The notes under the pieces were generated by a model. That model was given only the letters and a program-made list of their open reading frames with translations, ran no database searches and had not been told where the DNA came from. A stretch of DNA of 64,000 bases from Episyrphus balteatus (taxonomy: Eukaryota > Arthropoda > Insecta > Diptera > Syrphidae): NCBI RefSeq assembly GCF_945859705.1, contig NC_079134.1, positions 13,247,545-13,311,544 on the forward strand. Reading direction: 5' to 3'. A program made the translations under genes and the position numbers. Numbering within the stretch: the first letter of the stretch is position 1; the number at the start of each line of letters is the position of its first letter. This document shows positions 51,336 to 63,209 of the stretch, piece by piece.

Positions 51336-54300
51336 TTTCAAGATGAGTCTTACTCATAAATAAATAAATAGAAAACAGTTTTTTTTTTATTGCCATATTA
51401 TTTTGAGTAAAACGATTTCAATAAAACAATTTTTTAAATTAAATTGATATATTACTATACCAATTTATTCACTCTCAATTATATTTAAAGCCGCCATTTA
51501 AAATCTGTCAAATCGTATTGAAATTTTAAAATTTCCCTTTTCAAATGGTGCCTTTAAATTTAATGAAGTGTGATTAAAGTGGGCCTGAATTGAATTTGAA
51601 TTGAACTCCCAATACAGGATACCAAGTTTTGTATTTGAAAGTTTTTTTTTTTAAATTACAGAAATTATTTTAACATTCATAATTTTCTATCTTTGTCACA
51701 TAACAACATAAAAAAATAAAGACAAAGTATAAAACTGAATGCTTCAAAGACTAAAAAAATTCAAAAATTTTTGTCCTCATTACAACACAATTAGCAAAAA
51801 TTAGCATACAATTTCTGATGACATCTTCCTAGCTAATAAAAACAAAGCATATTCTTTACCAACACAAACTCAAAACAACTATTATTTTTTTTTTCGAATG
51901 ACACTTTAGTCTTGATAATTTTCATGGACCATTAAAAAAGTTGTAAGTCTTCCCACAAAATTGGCTTTGTCTCCCACACACGAAAAAACCAAAAAAACAA
52001 ATGAACTCAAGTTTTTGTTTGCATTGCCAACTCACACCATCCAGTTTTCATATCCTTTTCTGAAAGCCCAAATATACTCTGCATAAAAACCCTGTGCTTG
52101 CAATGGGATTTTTCCGCCAAAGTACATCTCATCAAATAAATTGCCTCGTTTCCGGTTTTTTTTTCTTCCGCCGCGCTTCGTCAATTTGGTTTTTGCATTT
52201 TTTTGAAGGACTCAATCTTTAGTCCTTTGGCTGAGATCTGATTCACATATAGGCCTTCAAACAATTGTCTTATTCTGAGTAATTCGTATTCAAAAGGGCA
52301 TGTGTCATTTTTTTTGTGTTAGTATTTCCGTCTTATGCGGGTAACTCCTCTTGAAATAATATAGAATGCAATAATCATAAGGACAACACTTTTACATCAA
52401 GGCGCAGACAACAGAGCTATCGTCATGAAGTCTCAATAGAAAGGGAAAGGGAAACGATTGCCGCACAATATTTTGCAATATTTTAATGTTTGCTCTAGCG
52501 CAATTTTTCTGCCTTTGATTTTTGGGTATTTTGAAAATATGAGAAGGGAGAGGTCCTTGTTTGGTGATGCTTTCAAGCACTTAGCAAGCGCAGACAAAAC
52601 GATACAAGGACAAAACGCGACGAGCAACAGACAATGTTGTCTTTATTACATTTCTGCTATTATGGGATAAGTTATGTGCCTAAAAGGCAAATTCACATTA
52701 TAATTGGAAAGATTTATTTATGTCCTTGGAACTATTACTATATGCAGTGTGCGTGTGTAATTGCTAAATGTTAAATTATAATTTTCTACTTTAATCCTTT
52801 AATGAATTTATTCTCCTTGAAGTTGAAAAAATCGTTTAAACTTGAAGTAGGTATCTCTCTATATCCATTGTCGAGGATAAAAGTAAAGTAATTAATTGAA
52901 TAGACAAACCCCTTTATCCTTTGCTGAGGATATTGCATGTGTATATATGGAAGAGGAGGCGATTATCTATATTAGTGCTGGGAATTTTAGTGTTTGCGGT
53001 AATTTATCCCAATTTTTGGCACCAGAAATTGAACAAATTTGAAATCCTTTCCGCCCGACTAAATCCTTACAAACCACATTTTGGTGAAAAATCTATGCAT
53101 GCGGGCATAGAAGCAATTTTTCAAGGATCTCTTAGTTGAATCGACTAGGTACTGTGCAAATGAACATTTATATAAGTTGAATGGGATATTTTTTTTGAAA
53201 TTTATTTTTAAATGGTGAACTAATTTGGGAGGGACATTCACTTGACAAATGTTGTGTCATGTCCGGAATCCATGCAATTCAAGATAGTAAACTAAAGCTC
53301 TGCAACTAAGTCAATAACGGAATTTTTGATGTCTATGAGCAGTGTTGCCATGAAAATATTTCGAAAAATCTTCAAAAACGACAAAAAAAATTGAAATGCA
53401 GATTTCTTAAAATTTGGGAGACTTTGACAAATTTGCGAACTGATTTCAAATAAAAAATTAATTTAGAGAGTAATTTTCTTGGTATAGAAATTCTTAAATT
53501 GTTATAAATAGTTTCTTCAATGGAAGTGTTGTTTTATTCTATTGTTGGGCTTTTATCAATATAAAATAAAAATGTACTGAGTTTTCTTATAATTTGCATT
53601 TTTAAAAATGAAATCAAGAACTCAAGAAAGAAAAAAATAGAACGTTATGAAAAAAACACGACAGCTGATTTGAAAACTAAACTTAAATAAATAGGAAATA
53701 TTGTACTTTTTTACAAAATAAATGATGTTTTAGTTCGTCCTTGGCTTTAATTTAATTGATATTTTTGTGGAGTTTTTGGAATGCAATCCTTTTCCGTTTT
53801 TGAAACGTTAAATTTCAGCTGCAGATAAAATCTGCACTGCAGATTTATAGTTCTTCTTGATTTCTGAATTTTTTATAAGCAACTTAGCCGATTTCATCGG
53901 AAATTTGTGTAAGAATAAGAAAGCGTTTAAGTAATTTTAATTTAATAAGAAAAAGATTTCAAAAATATAAATTTTGGAATTTTTTTTAAATACGATATTT
54001 TTTTAAATCATTTTTTTTTTTAAACGGATCTCTTGATTGAGGCAAGAATACAAGAATCTTGCTCAGAGTGGCAAGGAAAATATATTAAACACTTCGAAAA
54101 TCTAGCACATTTAGCTACTGACTGCATAAAGTTCGTTTTCAGTGTAATAGTTATATAGTTTTCTGTATATTGCGGTACAGTGAAAGAAATTGATGAGAAC
54201 TTTTCGTTTACATTAAAATCATCAAACAAAAGATGTATTTTTTAAGTTTAAATAAGTCTGTGGATGTTGTACCAAAACTATTTTCTGAAAAATTGAATAT

Positions 54301-54496
54301 TTCCTGAAACAAGCGACAAATTTGTAAGAAAAATGAAATACATAACTTGTACATTGATAACAATCTAGATAGGTTATTCAAGTTGCAAGTCGAATGATAA
54401 GCATTAGGTAATGAATTATGATTTTTCATGTGTTCCTAAGTCTTAAGGATCGAAGGAAAGTTCTGAACTAGATCTTATTATCTAAAGGTGGGTCAC
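51336..54496. other. No gene seen
   Basis: Less repetitive than its surroundings, with patches of normal complexity (52.0-52.7 and 52.9-53.3 kb). Frames up to 72 codons occur on both strands but none is recognised or flanked by consistent splice sites. Could hold non-coding regulatory sequence. Confidence 0.45.
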
Positions 54497-55490
54497 TGCC
54501 CAAGTAACAATTTTACTTGCATAAGATCCATTTTCTTCGATTCGACAGGCTATGGTTTGTATACGTTTAGTTAAGGCTTACTTACGCAAGTCATCCATTT
54601 TGGAAAGAAAGGAGGTCTCCTTAAGGCTATCTAGAAGTGCTAAGAAGAAGCCTTGTAAATATCAGTTAAAGAAGACCTTTATAAGACCTGTTTGAACCGT
54701 TCTAAAGAAGCCTTGTATTTTCAAGTGACAGAAGGCCTCTATAAGACCTGTTCCAAGAGGTTCTTGTAAGTATGCAATGTTTTCACCTGTAAGTATGCAA
54801 AGTTTTTATCCTGCAGATATTCAATATGTTTGTAACGCATTAGAAAAAAACATTGCATTTCAATGTGAGGTTTCAATTAGCTCCCAATTTTCCACTCATC
54901 TTTAATATTCGAGCATGGTCTACTGGTAAGGTATGGTATGCAGAGGTACGTGGGATCGATTCCTGGCCAGGGCCATGTGATGAAAATAAAAAAATTGTGT
55001 TCTATTTCAATTAAAATAATATTCTCATCATTTCAGAACAACAGAAAAAGCAGTGGAATTTCCAAAAAAGGAAAAGAAACAAAATAGGAAAAAATTAAAA
55101 TAAATAAAATAATATGTAGAAAATGCAAAACAGAAAAAATCAAAATAAAATAAAAAAAATGAAATAAAATTCAATTAATTCTTTTTTTTTTATGCATAAA
55201 TTCAACATTTTCTACAACACCTACAACAACTTCTATAAGGCCTTATTATAACATCCTACGCAAGTAATCCGGTTTGTGCATTAGATAAACCCTCTGTAGG
55301 AAGACCTCCGTAAGGCCATTTTAAGCTGTTTGTCACAAGCTTTTAGCTTGTGGATTACCTGTGAAGGAAAGTCCTATGCAATTTCGGTAAAATGCGCCAA
55401 AATGATTTGCATAAGACCTGTCCTTCTTGTTATGAAAGCCGAAAAATAGCTTGCATTGACCCTTATGAAAGCTAAATTGTTACTTGGGTG
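54497..55490. mobile_element. TIR element with internal Pol III promoter boxes
   Basis: 990-bp element 54499-55488; ends CCCAAGTAACAATTT are inverted copies (the right one CCCAAGTAACAATTTAGCTT by complement), TG on each side. The uninterrupted target can be seen in a related repeat at 58306 (GGGTCACTACGGCGTATGTG). Inside are repeats of TATAAGACCTGT and GAAGCCTTGTA, and a tRNA-like segment. Confidence 0.65.
54910..54975 (+). repeat. tRNA-like / SINE head
   Basis: A-box-like TGGTCTACTGG (54916-54926) and B-box-like GGATCGATTCC (54953-54963), 26 nt apart end to start, the spacing of a tRNA promoter. The acceptor stem does not pair, so this is not a functional tRNA; more likely a SINE or decayed tRNA in the TIR element. 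Confidence 0.4.
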
Positions 55491-57810
55491 TGGCGTATGT
55501 GTAACCTTTTTTTTTTTTTAAGTGGGTGACATTTTTCTCGGAAACCAATGACCGAAATGTACTTGTGGGACGTGCTTTGGTCTCATATCTCATTAAATTT
55601 ATTTTATGAACTCAGAACATTCCCTTAATTTATAAAACACAGTTCAGAATATTTTTTTGTAAAATAATTATTCTTTGGATTTAAATTAAAATTTCACCTC
55701 AAATATTATTTATATCTTTTTTAATTTCTTTGAATAAATTTATCGAACAAAGTTTAAGTTTCACAAAAAGCACCTAAATTCTCATTCACTTGTACCATAA
55801 TTCATAATATCTAAGCTCAAATATGATTATCGGCTGCCATAAGCAGCAGCAAAAGTCAGAACAGACAAACCTCCTGCTACTTTCTGCATACTAATACATC
55901 TTTTTCACTTAATTACGACATCGTTTAACGTATGTAAGAGAAGATAAAATATACCAAAAAAAACCTAAGTTTCACAAAAAAGAAAACAGGGAATTATTCC
56001 TCCGCCCTACTAATTTTCATTCATAAATCTGTGATTTTTATAAATTCCACCAGAAAGAATGAATATTTTATACTTATAAGCATTTTGACTGAAGGAGATG
56101 AAATGGAAAAAGGCCAATAGACCGACCCTACCATACGACCTAGCCAAATGCACTTACAGAGAATGAAGCTATCTTTCTACATACTCTTCTATAAGTAACG
56201 TTGCGGTTGGCAGTTTAGCAAGAACTCATCCTACTTCTGATTTTGTTATTCTTCTTTTAGGGAAAAATGTGTGGGTTTCGTATGAAAGGGAATGCTTGAG
56301 TCTTTTTGTCGCCTAAAATATAAATTTCAGGAGATATCATGAACATATTCATATTTTTACAGCCGTTTGCTGGAAATTTTATTTTTTTTTTAAGGGAAAG
56401 AAAAGAAGGATACACTGCAATGGTCAATAAATGGAAACGAGGTCATAAATAGCCAGTTTCTGTTCTGCATTTGCATCTGCATCAAAACTCCTTTGTGCAA
56501 TGAGAGTGAATGTTTTGATTTCTGGCCAATGCTGAAAGTGCATTTTTGTGAACTTTGGTCAATTTGAACAAAAGGGAAAATAATTTATGATCAAAATGTT
56601 GCAATTTGATTTAAAATTACACGGCATTGAAGGCTTCCAATTTATTTTATTCCTCAGTTTTAACAAGTTACAAAATTTCTAAAGACTTCATTTAATGGAG
56701 TAAAAGTTTGACATAAAGTTGTAAAAAAACTCATAAAAGATGAGACTTGACAAGACTTTTAAAAAGCCTTTATGAGGTATGGGGACTTCCTGGAGTAAAA
56801 TGTTTGACCTTAAGATGTAAAAACATTTAATAAATTATATTCTCTGTGCAACAGTTTTATGATATTGAAAATTTAATTCTTTGGTTAGGTTTTGACTTTT
56901 TTCTGATTTCATCTAAAAAAGGGAACTGGAAACTTATCTCGCCTGCGGAAGTGTTATCGAGTCAAGCTTACTCTTGAGCTATATAATTCTTTATTTAAAA
57001 TCAATTCGGATTAATTTGATCTATTTTATCTAACCTCCTTGTCGCTTACACAGATACCTACTCCTGTCTATTTTTTTTTTCTCATGACAGATTCACCACC
57101 GTACCTTTACTCAAACCCTTTCGACCAATTCAAGCATTCATATCGGAATCTGTTTTTTTTTTTCGCTGGTGATTTATAAGTCTGAAATATTTCATGGCAC
57201 TAAAATAAACTATCTCTCGAGTCAAACTTCAACCCTCTTTCGTCCCCAAACAAAAAAGAAGAAGATACGTCCTTCTTAAAGATGAATTTATCGAATGACT
57301 TGCTTAATACAAACAGAAAGCGTCTTGGACGATTTATGACCAAATAGCTTTCATATAAACAAAACATTTTCGATTCTTATCTTCCATCGGCTATACACAC
57401 TCAAATACTCATGTTGACTAGACAGAGTTTTTGCGTAAAAATCTTAGGAATAACAAAAAAAAAAAAAATAACGAAAAACTATGTACGAGTGCTAGTAAGT
57501 AGATATATATTGTGTTAAAAGAATGCCAAATCAAAATGTCGACATCTCGAATTATAGGTAGGTGAGTATGTACTTTTCTTTCTTTGAATGATTAAAGTCC
57601 AGTAAGATGAATAATTATGAATTCAAAATACGTTCGCCCGTAATTCGCAAATGGGAACACCGAATACAATATATTGCGTTTCTGATTATTTTTTTTTTTT
57701 TTTGTGATGCATTGTGAAAGTCTATTAAGGTAGATCGGGCCAAAATCAAATGCCATACGTGCACTTCAACAAATCAAAGAGTTGCAGATAGCGAAACAGA
57801 AAAACACTAA
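55491..57810. other. No gene seen
   Basis: Mixed-complexity, apparently single-copy DNA; no coding or transposon signature identified. Confidence 0.45.
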
Positions 57811-58005
57811 CGCGTCAGCCCACCGACCGAAGACAATCCGTTGAGTGCACTTTCGTCTACGTGCAGTGCATGCATGTCAGTTGTATTAGATGACATTTTC
57901 CAAGCAGGTGTAGACGATCATATTAGAGAAGCGTTAGCTATACAGGCGCAAGCACTGGCACAGTCACCAGCCACAGTCACAGCAGTTGCAAAAAAAATGT
58001 TTTGA
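57811..58005 (+). CDS. Possible small coding exon or smORF (43 codons from ATG 57874)
   Basis: A stretch whose base composition departs from its AT-rich surroundings and whose codons are GC-ending. The frame is open from 57811; the first ATG (57874) gives MSVVLDDIFQAGVDDHIREA, then LAIQAQALAQ and a Thr/Val-Ala end, stop TGA 58003-58005, 43 residues. Predicted mainly alpha-helical with an Ala/Gln-rich amphipathic part; no signal or membrane segment. A CAG|GTGTAG donor-like site occurs inside (57906/57907), so it could instead be the first exon of a spliced gene. No family recognised. Confidence 0.3.
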   Translation, partial: RVSPPTEDNPLSALSSTCSACMSVVLDDIFQAGVDDHIREALAIQAQALAQSPATVTAVAKKMF

Positions 58006-59176
58006 GATTTAAATTTAAAATTGTATTTGGTTTTACTGTGACACCATTAAAAAAAGTATATCTGTTTGACAGTAGGAATTAGAAGTAAAATACCAAAGAA
58101 CTTAATGAAAAATTACCCAGTTTTGCAAAATTAACTGTGACAGTTTCATCATGAATGTGATAATATTGATGAACAAAAGCAACAGTTACAACAACGAGCT
58201 GTACTATTTAAAGTAATTCATTTTACCTCAATTACATAAAATGTTCCCCGTTTTTAATTTTCCTTCTAGGGCTTACCGATTTTTCTCTACTCTTTATTTT
58301 GTATTGGGTCACTACGGCGTATGTGTAACCTTTTTTTTTATTTTTAATTATTAATGCTTAATGCAAAAAATTCTCTGACCGTTTAATTGTTTTAATTCAT
58401 TTCGCAAAGTTTAAAATCATATGGAATAGGATAAGTTCGAATAGGATAAGTATGAACATAGATGCAAACATTTAGGTTTTGGGCGAACACGTGAATTATA
58501 ACAATCGTTAGTCAATACGACTTGAGAGATTTATGGCACAACTGCGCCATGTGGCCTTATCATTTTCACATTATTTAAACTCTACATTATTTTGAAATCA
58601 AAAAGAGAAAACCAAGCTAATCAACGTGACTCATGGGCTTGCAGATTTTTAAGAGAAAATTTCCGCCAATTGTGGTGTAAATAAAAATATCTGGAATAAA
58701 ATAGATAAATGAATGCTGCGCGTCGTTTGTGGTCTATATAGGTACTGCTTTAAAAAAAATAGTTGCGATGAATGTGGGCTTTCTAATAAAAAAAAATATA
58801 AAGCTTATCGCCATATTGTACCTACTCAAATTTTCTTTAAGTAATTTTTAAATTAATTTAGTTTTTTGTAAAAATCTTCAAACAAATAGAATCTGTATTA
58901 AATGAGAAAATTTTTAGATGCTTTTTTGCTAAGTTCAAATTTAAAAGAATCCATTCAATTAAATAAGAAAAATATTTTATTTTTATTTGAAGACATTTTA
59001 ATTTAAGGTGGAATTCCATTTAAAATAAAGTGTAAGGACCTTAAATACAATACGTTTTCTGATTTAATTTACTTAAATCTCTTTTGTTTTGAGGCGGGAT
59101 ACAAAATGATACAAAACTTTAATATTAGACGTTTTTAAACAAATTTTTTACTAGATATTTTGACAAAAATGAAAGT
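58006..59176. other. No gene seen
   Basis: GGGTCACTACGGCGTATGTG at 58306 matches the target site of the 54.5-kb TIR element, so a dispersed repeat begins here. Nothing else supported. Confidence 0.45.
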
Positions 59177-59747
59177 CTCTATAGGGCAAGTATTGGTTTC
59201 GTGTCGAAAAAAAAATTTGAGGTTTTAATCAACACCAACATTACGATGATGGAGAATTCCAAAAAAGTGGGCCTCGCAATTCCGTCCGTGCGTCTGTGCG
59301 GTTGTGCGTCCATCTGTACACATTTCCATAGCCTAAACGGGTGTACGGATTTTCTTCAAATTTGGTACAGATGATTTTTATAGAATTCTGAAAGTTGGTT
59401 TTTTTTTTTTATATCTCGCTCAGAAAGTGTACCTCTCATACAAATTTTTCAATTCAAACCAAATAACTCGAAAACGGCTATAACGATTTTGATTAAACTT
59501 TGCAAACGTAATATTCAAAGCAATTTCAATAAGACTGCATTTTTATTTTTTTTCAAAAAAAAAGTCAAATAAAAAAACATTTTTTTTTTCATTTAACAAA
59601 ATTTTGCCCTAAATGTCGGCTCTTCCCAAAAATCAAAAAAATTTCTTTAATTTAATATAGAGGCAGCTCTTAAAATCTACAAGTAAACTAACATAAAACT
59701 GTTTAAACTGCAAGAGCAAGTACGTGCGACCCCAGTCGTGAATTTTC
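59177..59747 (-). repeat. R1 repeat, copy f
   Basis: Reversed copy closely parallel to copy b: CTATAGGGCAAGTATTGG at 59180, the CCGTCCGTGCGTCTGTGCGG run, CTAAATGTCGGCTCTTCCC and the reversed 5' end GCAAGTACGTGCGACCCCAG. The outer GCAAGT of the 3' hairpin is lost. Confidence 0.75.
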
Positions 59748-61429
59748 TTTTTTATGGAAACATCTGGTCAATTTTTTCATTAAGCTTTGAACTGTCAGAA
59801 AAATAAATTTTTTTTTGAATTTAATAAGAAATCTTGTTTTTTTAAGCTGATGGGATTATAAGTAGTAGTCTTCTTGAGATAATTATAACCTAATTTCGTA
59901 ACTTTGATACATTTTTATAAAAAAAAAAACATATTTTTGTTGTTAAACTTTTCGTCTTTACTGTTTGAATTGGAGCAAATTCAATATAACTGGATAAGAA
60001 AAAAAAAAAAAAAAATCAAAAAGAAATTTTTCTAATTCGTTTTGTCATGCTGTTATTTCGATTGCACTCTTACATATTTTTATGCGCATTTACATGTATT
60101 TGGGTTTTTTCATTATTTTAATTTGAATTTATTTTTTGTTTTTTTTTGTGTTCGTTTGATTTTTTGCGCGCCACTTTTTATTTCTTGAAATGCATTAGTG
60201 CGACATTCGTATGTCGCGCTGTCTAATAGTTTATTCGCTTCATGTCTTTTAGGCAGATGTGAAATTAGAAAACACGCGGCAGTATATCTTATTTTCGAAA
60301 ATTTTTAAACTAACAGTTTGGTTGTAGACTACACACAACAAATGTTTTTTGAAACCAACAACAAATATAATAAATAAAGATGCATTTGAATTATTGTATA
60401 TGGTTTGTTAGATATTTGCATTGCAGCGAAAAGTCTATAAATATAAATTTTTCAAATTGCCCGGAACTGGCTGGGCTGATGATAATGATGACGATGCATG
60501 CAGCCATAGTGTTGCATGTAAGAACATTGAATGTTTTTGTTCATCTTGTTGATCCAACAGATGCCACACAGTCTAATATTTGAATTCTCAGAAAATATAA
60601 AAATAAAGTATTTTTAGATATTTTTTCAACTGAATCTATGTTGTTGTTTTGCCATGTAGGATATTGTACCTCAATTACACATTAATCATTCTATATCCCA
60701 AGTCAGCCAACCAGATATAACCTCCCAAACAAAAACGTTAACCCCAAAATGACCCAAAACAACCTTCCCAAAAAAAAAAAGGAAAAAACATTTACCAACT
60801 AAAACCACAACGTTGACAATCATAAGCAAGAAATCGGCTGGGTAGTATTGCTTTTATTGGTCCTGACCTGGCAATTTGGAGTGCTCCCAGGATACATTTC
60901 AGGAATTTCCGGTTGTCAGTGCAGCTTAGAGAGTTTTGTTTATTTTTTTGATTTTGTTTTTTGCAGGTGTAGTAAGTCATTTTTTATGACTTTTAACCTA
61001 AAGGGATAGCAACGGTAAAAAACAGTTATTGTGCATAGAGAGACATAGAGATCAACAGACAAAAAGGACATTACTTCAATCATAATTTACAAGTGATTGC
61101 AATTTTATTGTCTGGGTATTGCTACTTTTGGGCAGGCTTACTCTATGATATCACTTCTAATAGAGAAAATGTTTTAGATAAACTGGGCATAGAGTTTTTG
61201 GGAAATTTATGTATTTAGATAAGTGGCACATACTAGATGCAGCTTACCTTAGGTGGAGTTGAAATGTTTTTTTTTTTTATCGATATTAAGTTTAAAAACT
61301 TTAATTCAGGAGGGATTTGGTGCTTAAAAAGCAGTGCGGCAGTGCCTCAGAGGAATACCATTCATTCGGCAATTTAAACAGCCAATCGAGTAAAACTAGA
61401 AATTGAAATTTATTTTGAAGGAAAACAAA
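59748..61429. other. No confirmed gene
   Basis: A 67-codon frame at 60380-60583 lies in a patch of normal complexity (60.15-60.6 kb) but matches nothing I know. Confidence 0.4.
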
Positions 61430-62200
61430 AAAAAAAAATATTTCTTGGCCGCCGCACTACAGCCGCATCGCGCTGTTTGCCGAACTACCGCCGCATCACC
61501 TCCGAAGAACAGCCGCACGTCAAATGACTTCGTTGACGTTTAAAATATTGTATAAGTACCAACGAGAATCTAGTCAAGGCTGCCGCCCGGCGCACAGTGG
61601 TGCATTTAGTGATTTTTGGCGTCAAAATTCATTTGCACGGCCATTTATTGCCGAAATATCATGACATTTGGTATACTGAAGGATATTTCTATGGAGAATA
61701 CGAAAAAGCTGCCAAATATTTTTTATTCAAAATGGCGGTTCCAAAATGGCGGAAAGAATGAGCCTAAAAATAGAATTATCATTTTCAAAACAGTATATAA
61801 GCTAGAAATTTGACTAAATTCATGTAAAAAAGGTGTTAGATCTTAGATTTAGGATTCATAGATTCATATTTAAAAAAAAATCAAAAACTTTAAAAATAAA
61901 GTTCAAAAAATTCCAAACTACTAAAACTAGGTTATAAGGTTGCCAACTATTTTTTTAAGTAAATATTAGAAAACATGATATAATAAAAATTTGAATGTTC
62001 AATAAAAGTGAGAATTGATTTTTTCGGTAAACCAAAATATAGAGATATAAATAGTTGAAAATTAATTTTTACCTACGATAAATCCTTCAGTATGAATTTT
62101 GACGCCAATAAGCACCAAAGTCACCACTGTGCGGCGGTCGGTGGTTTGGCACTCAAAAATACATGCGGCGGTGCTGCGGCGACGGTTAATCGGCGAAATT
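61430..62200. repeat. GC-rich inverted cluster (CCGCCGCA modules)
   Basis: 61441-61520 repeats GCCGC/CCGCCGCATC modules; 62131-62190 repeats GCGGCGGT/ATGCGGCGGTGCTG in the opposite sense. The two arms flank a TIR element and are strikingly GC-rich for this window. Confidence 0.5.
61593..62131. mobile_element. TIR element, ends CACAGTGGTG
   Basis: 539 bp. CACAGTGGTGCATTTAGTGA...GGCGTCAAAATTCAT pairs with the right end (reverse complement CACAGTGGTGACTTTGGTGC). CGGCG flanks both sides, a possible 5-bp duplication, but the flanks are themselves GC-repeats. Superfamily unsure. Confidence 0.6.
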
Positions 62201-62266
62201 ATATTTTTACTTGCGTAGTCGTAGTGAAAATTTTGAAAATGTCCTTACGCCATAAATTTGACAAGA

Positions 62267-63209
62267 ATATTTATTAGGGTGGGTCAAAAAAATCGAAATT
62301 CTTTTTTTTTGATTTGGTACTCCGAAAAATCGATTGCTAGATACCTTCTAGAATATACACACCAAATATGAGCTCTTAATATTAATGGGAAGGTCCTCCG
62401 ATTCGCAATTTTCCATTTTTACATCAAGCTTCTACAAAAAAAAATCATTTTTTTTAAATCGATTTTTTAGCAAATTTTTTACATATTCTTGTAGGAAATT
62501 GAACGCTCTACAAAAAAGGGCTTGTACACATTTTTTGTTAATCTAACCGTTTAATAGATATTTGAGGTCCAAAAATCGAGAAAATCTTTAATAATTTGTT
62601 TTTTGTTCTTAATTTTGTAACAACTTGAAAAATTATAATAATCGTGCAAGACATATTCTTCTAGGAAAAAGATTGTTCCACAAAATAGGTCTTAATAACT
62701 TTTTTCATTAATCTAACGATTCTAAAGATATTCGAGGTCAATGTTAAAAAAAATTATAAAAACATTTTTTACTTTTCAATATTTTCTAATTCACTGGAAA
62801 CTCATTATTTTCAAATTAACAAGATATATTCTTGTAGAGGCTTAAACGTTCTATAAAAAAATTCCTGCAATCAAATTGATTGCTTTAAGCGTTTAGAAGA
62901 TATTCGTATCCAAACCAATGCTCACTGATTTCAGTAGTTTTCTTATGACTCGTATGCATTGCGATTTGGATACGATTATCTTCTAAACGGTTAAAGCAAT
63001 CAATTTGATTCCAAAGAAATTTTTATAGAACGTTTAAGCCTCTACAAGAATATATCTTGCTTATTTGAAAATAATGAATTTTCAGTGAATTAGAAAATTT
63101 TGAAAAGTAAAAAATGTTTTTATAATTTTTTTTAACTTTGAGCTCGATTTTTCGGAGTACCAAATCAAAAAAAAGAATTTCAATTTTTTTTACTCACCCT
63201 AATATTTAT
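62267..63209. mobile_element. hAT-like MITE, TSD ATATTTAT
   Basis: 927-bp element 62275-63201; ends TAGGGTGGGTC and (reverse complement) TAGGGTGAGTA continue as about 55 bp of inverted repeat (GATTTGGTACTCCGAAAAAT at both ends). Perfect 8-bp duplications ATATTTAT. The right half holds a second inverted repeat centred near 62935 (GCAATCAATTTGAT, TATCTTCTAAACG). Confidence 0.82.

Noticed and set aside
60380..60583. 67-codon ORF as a gene
   Set aside because: No recognisable family, no signal of splicing, contains Met-rich low-complexity part; kept only as unassigned.
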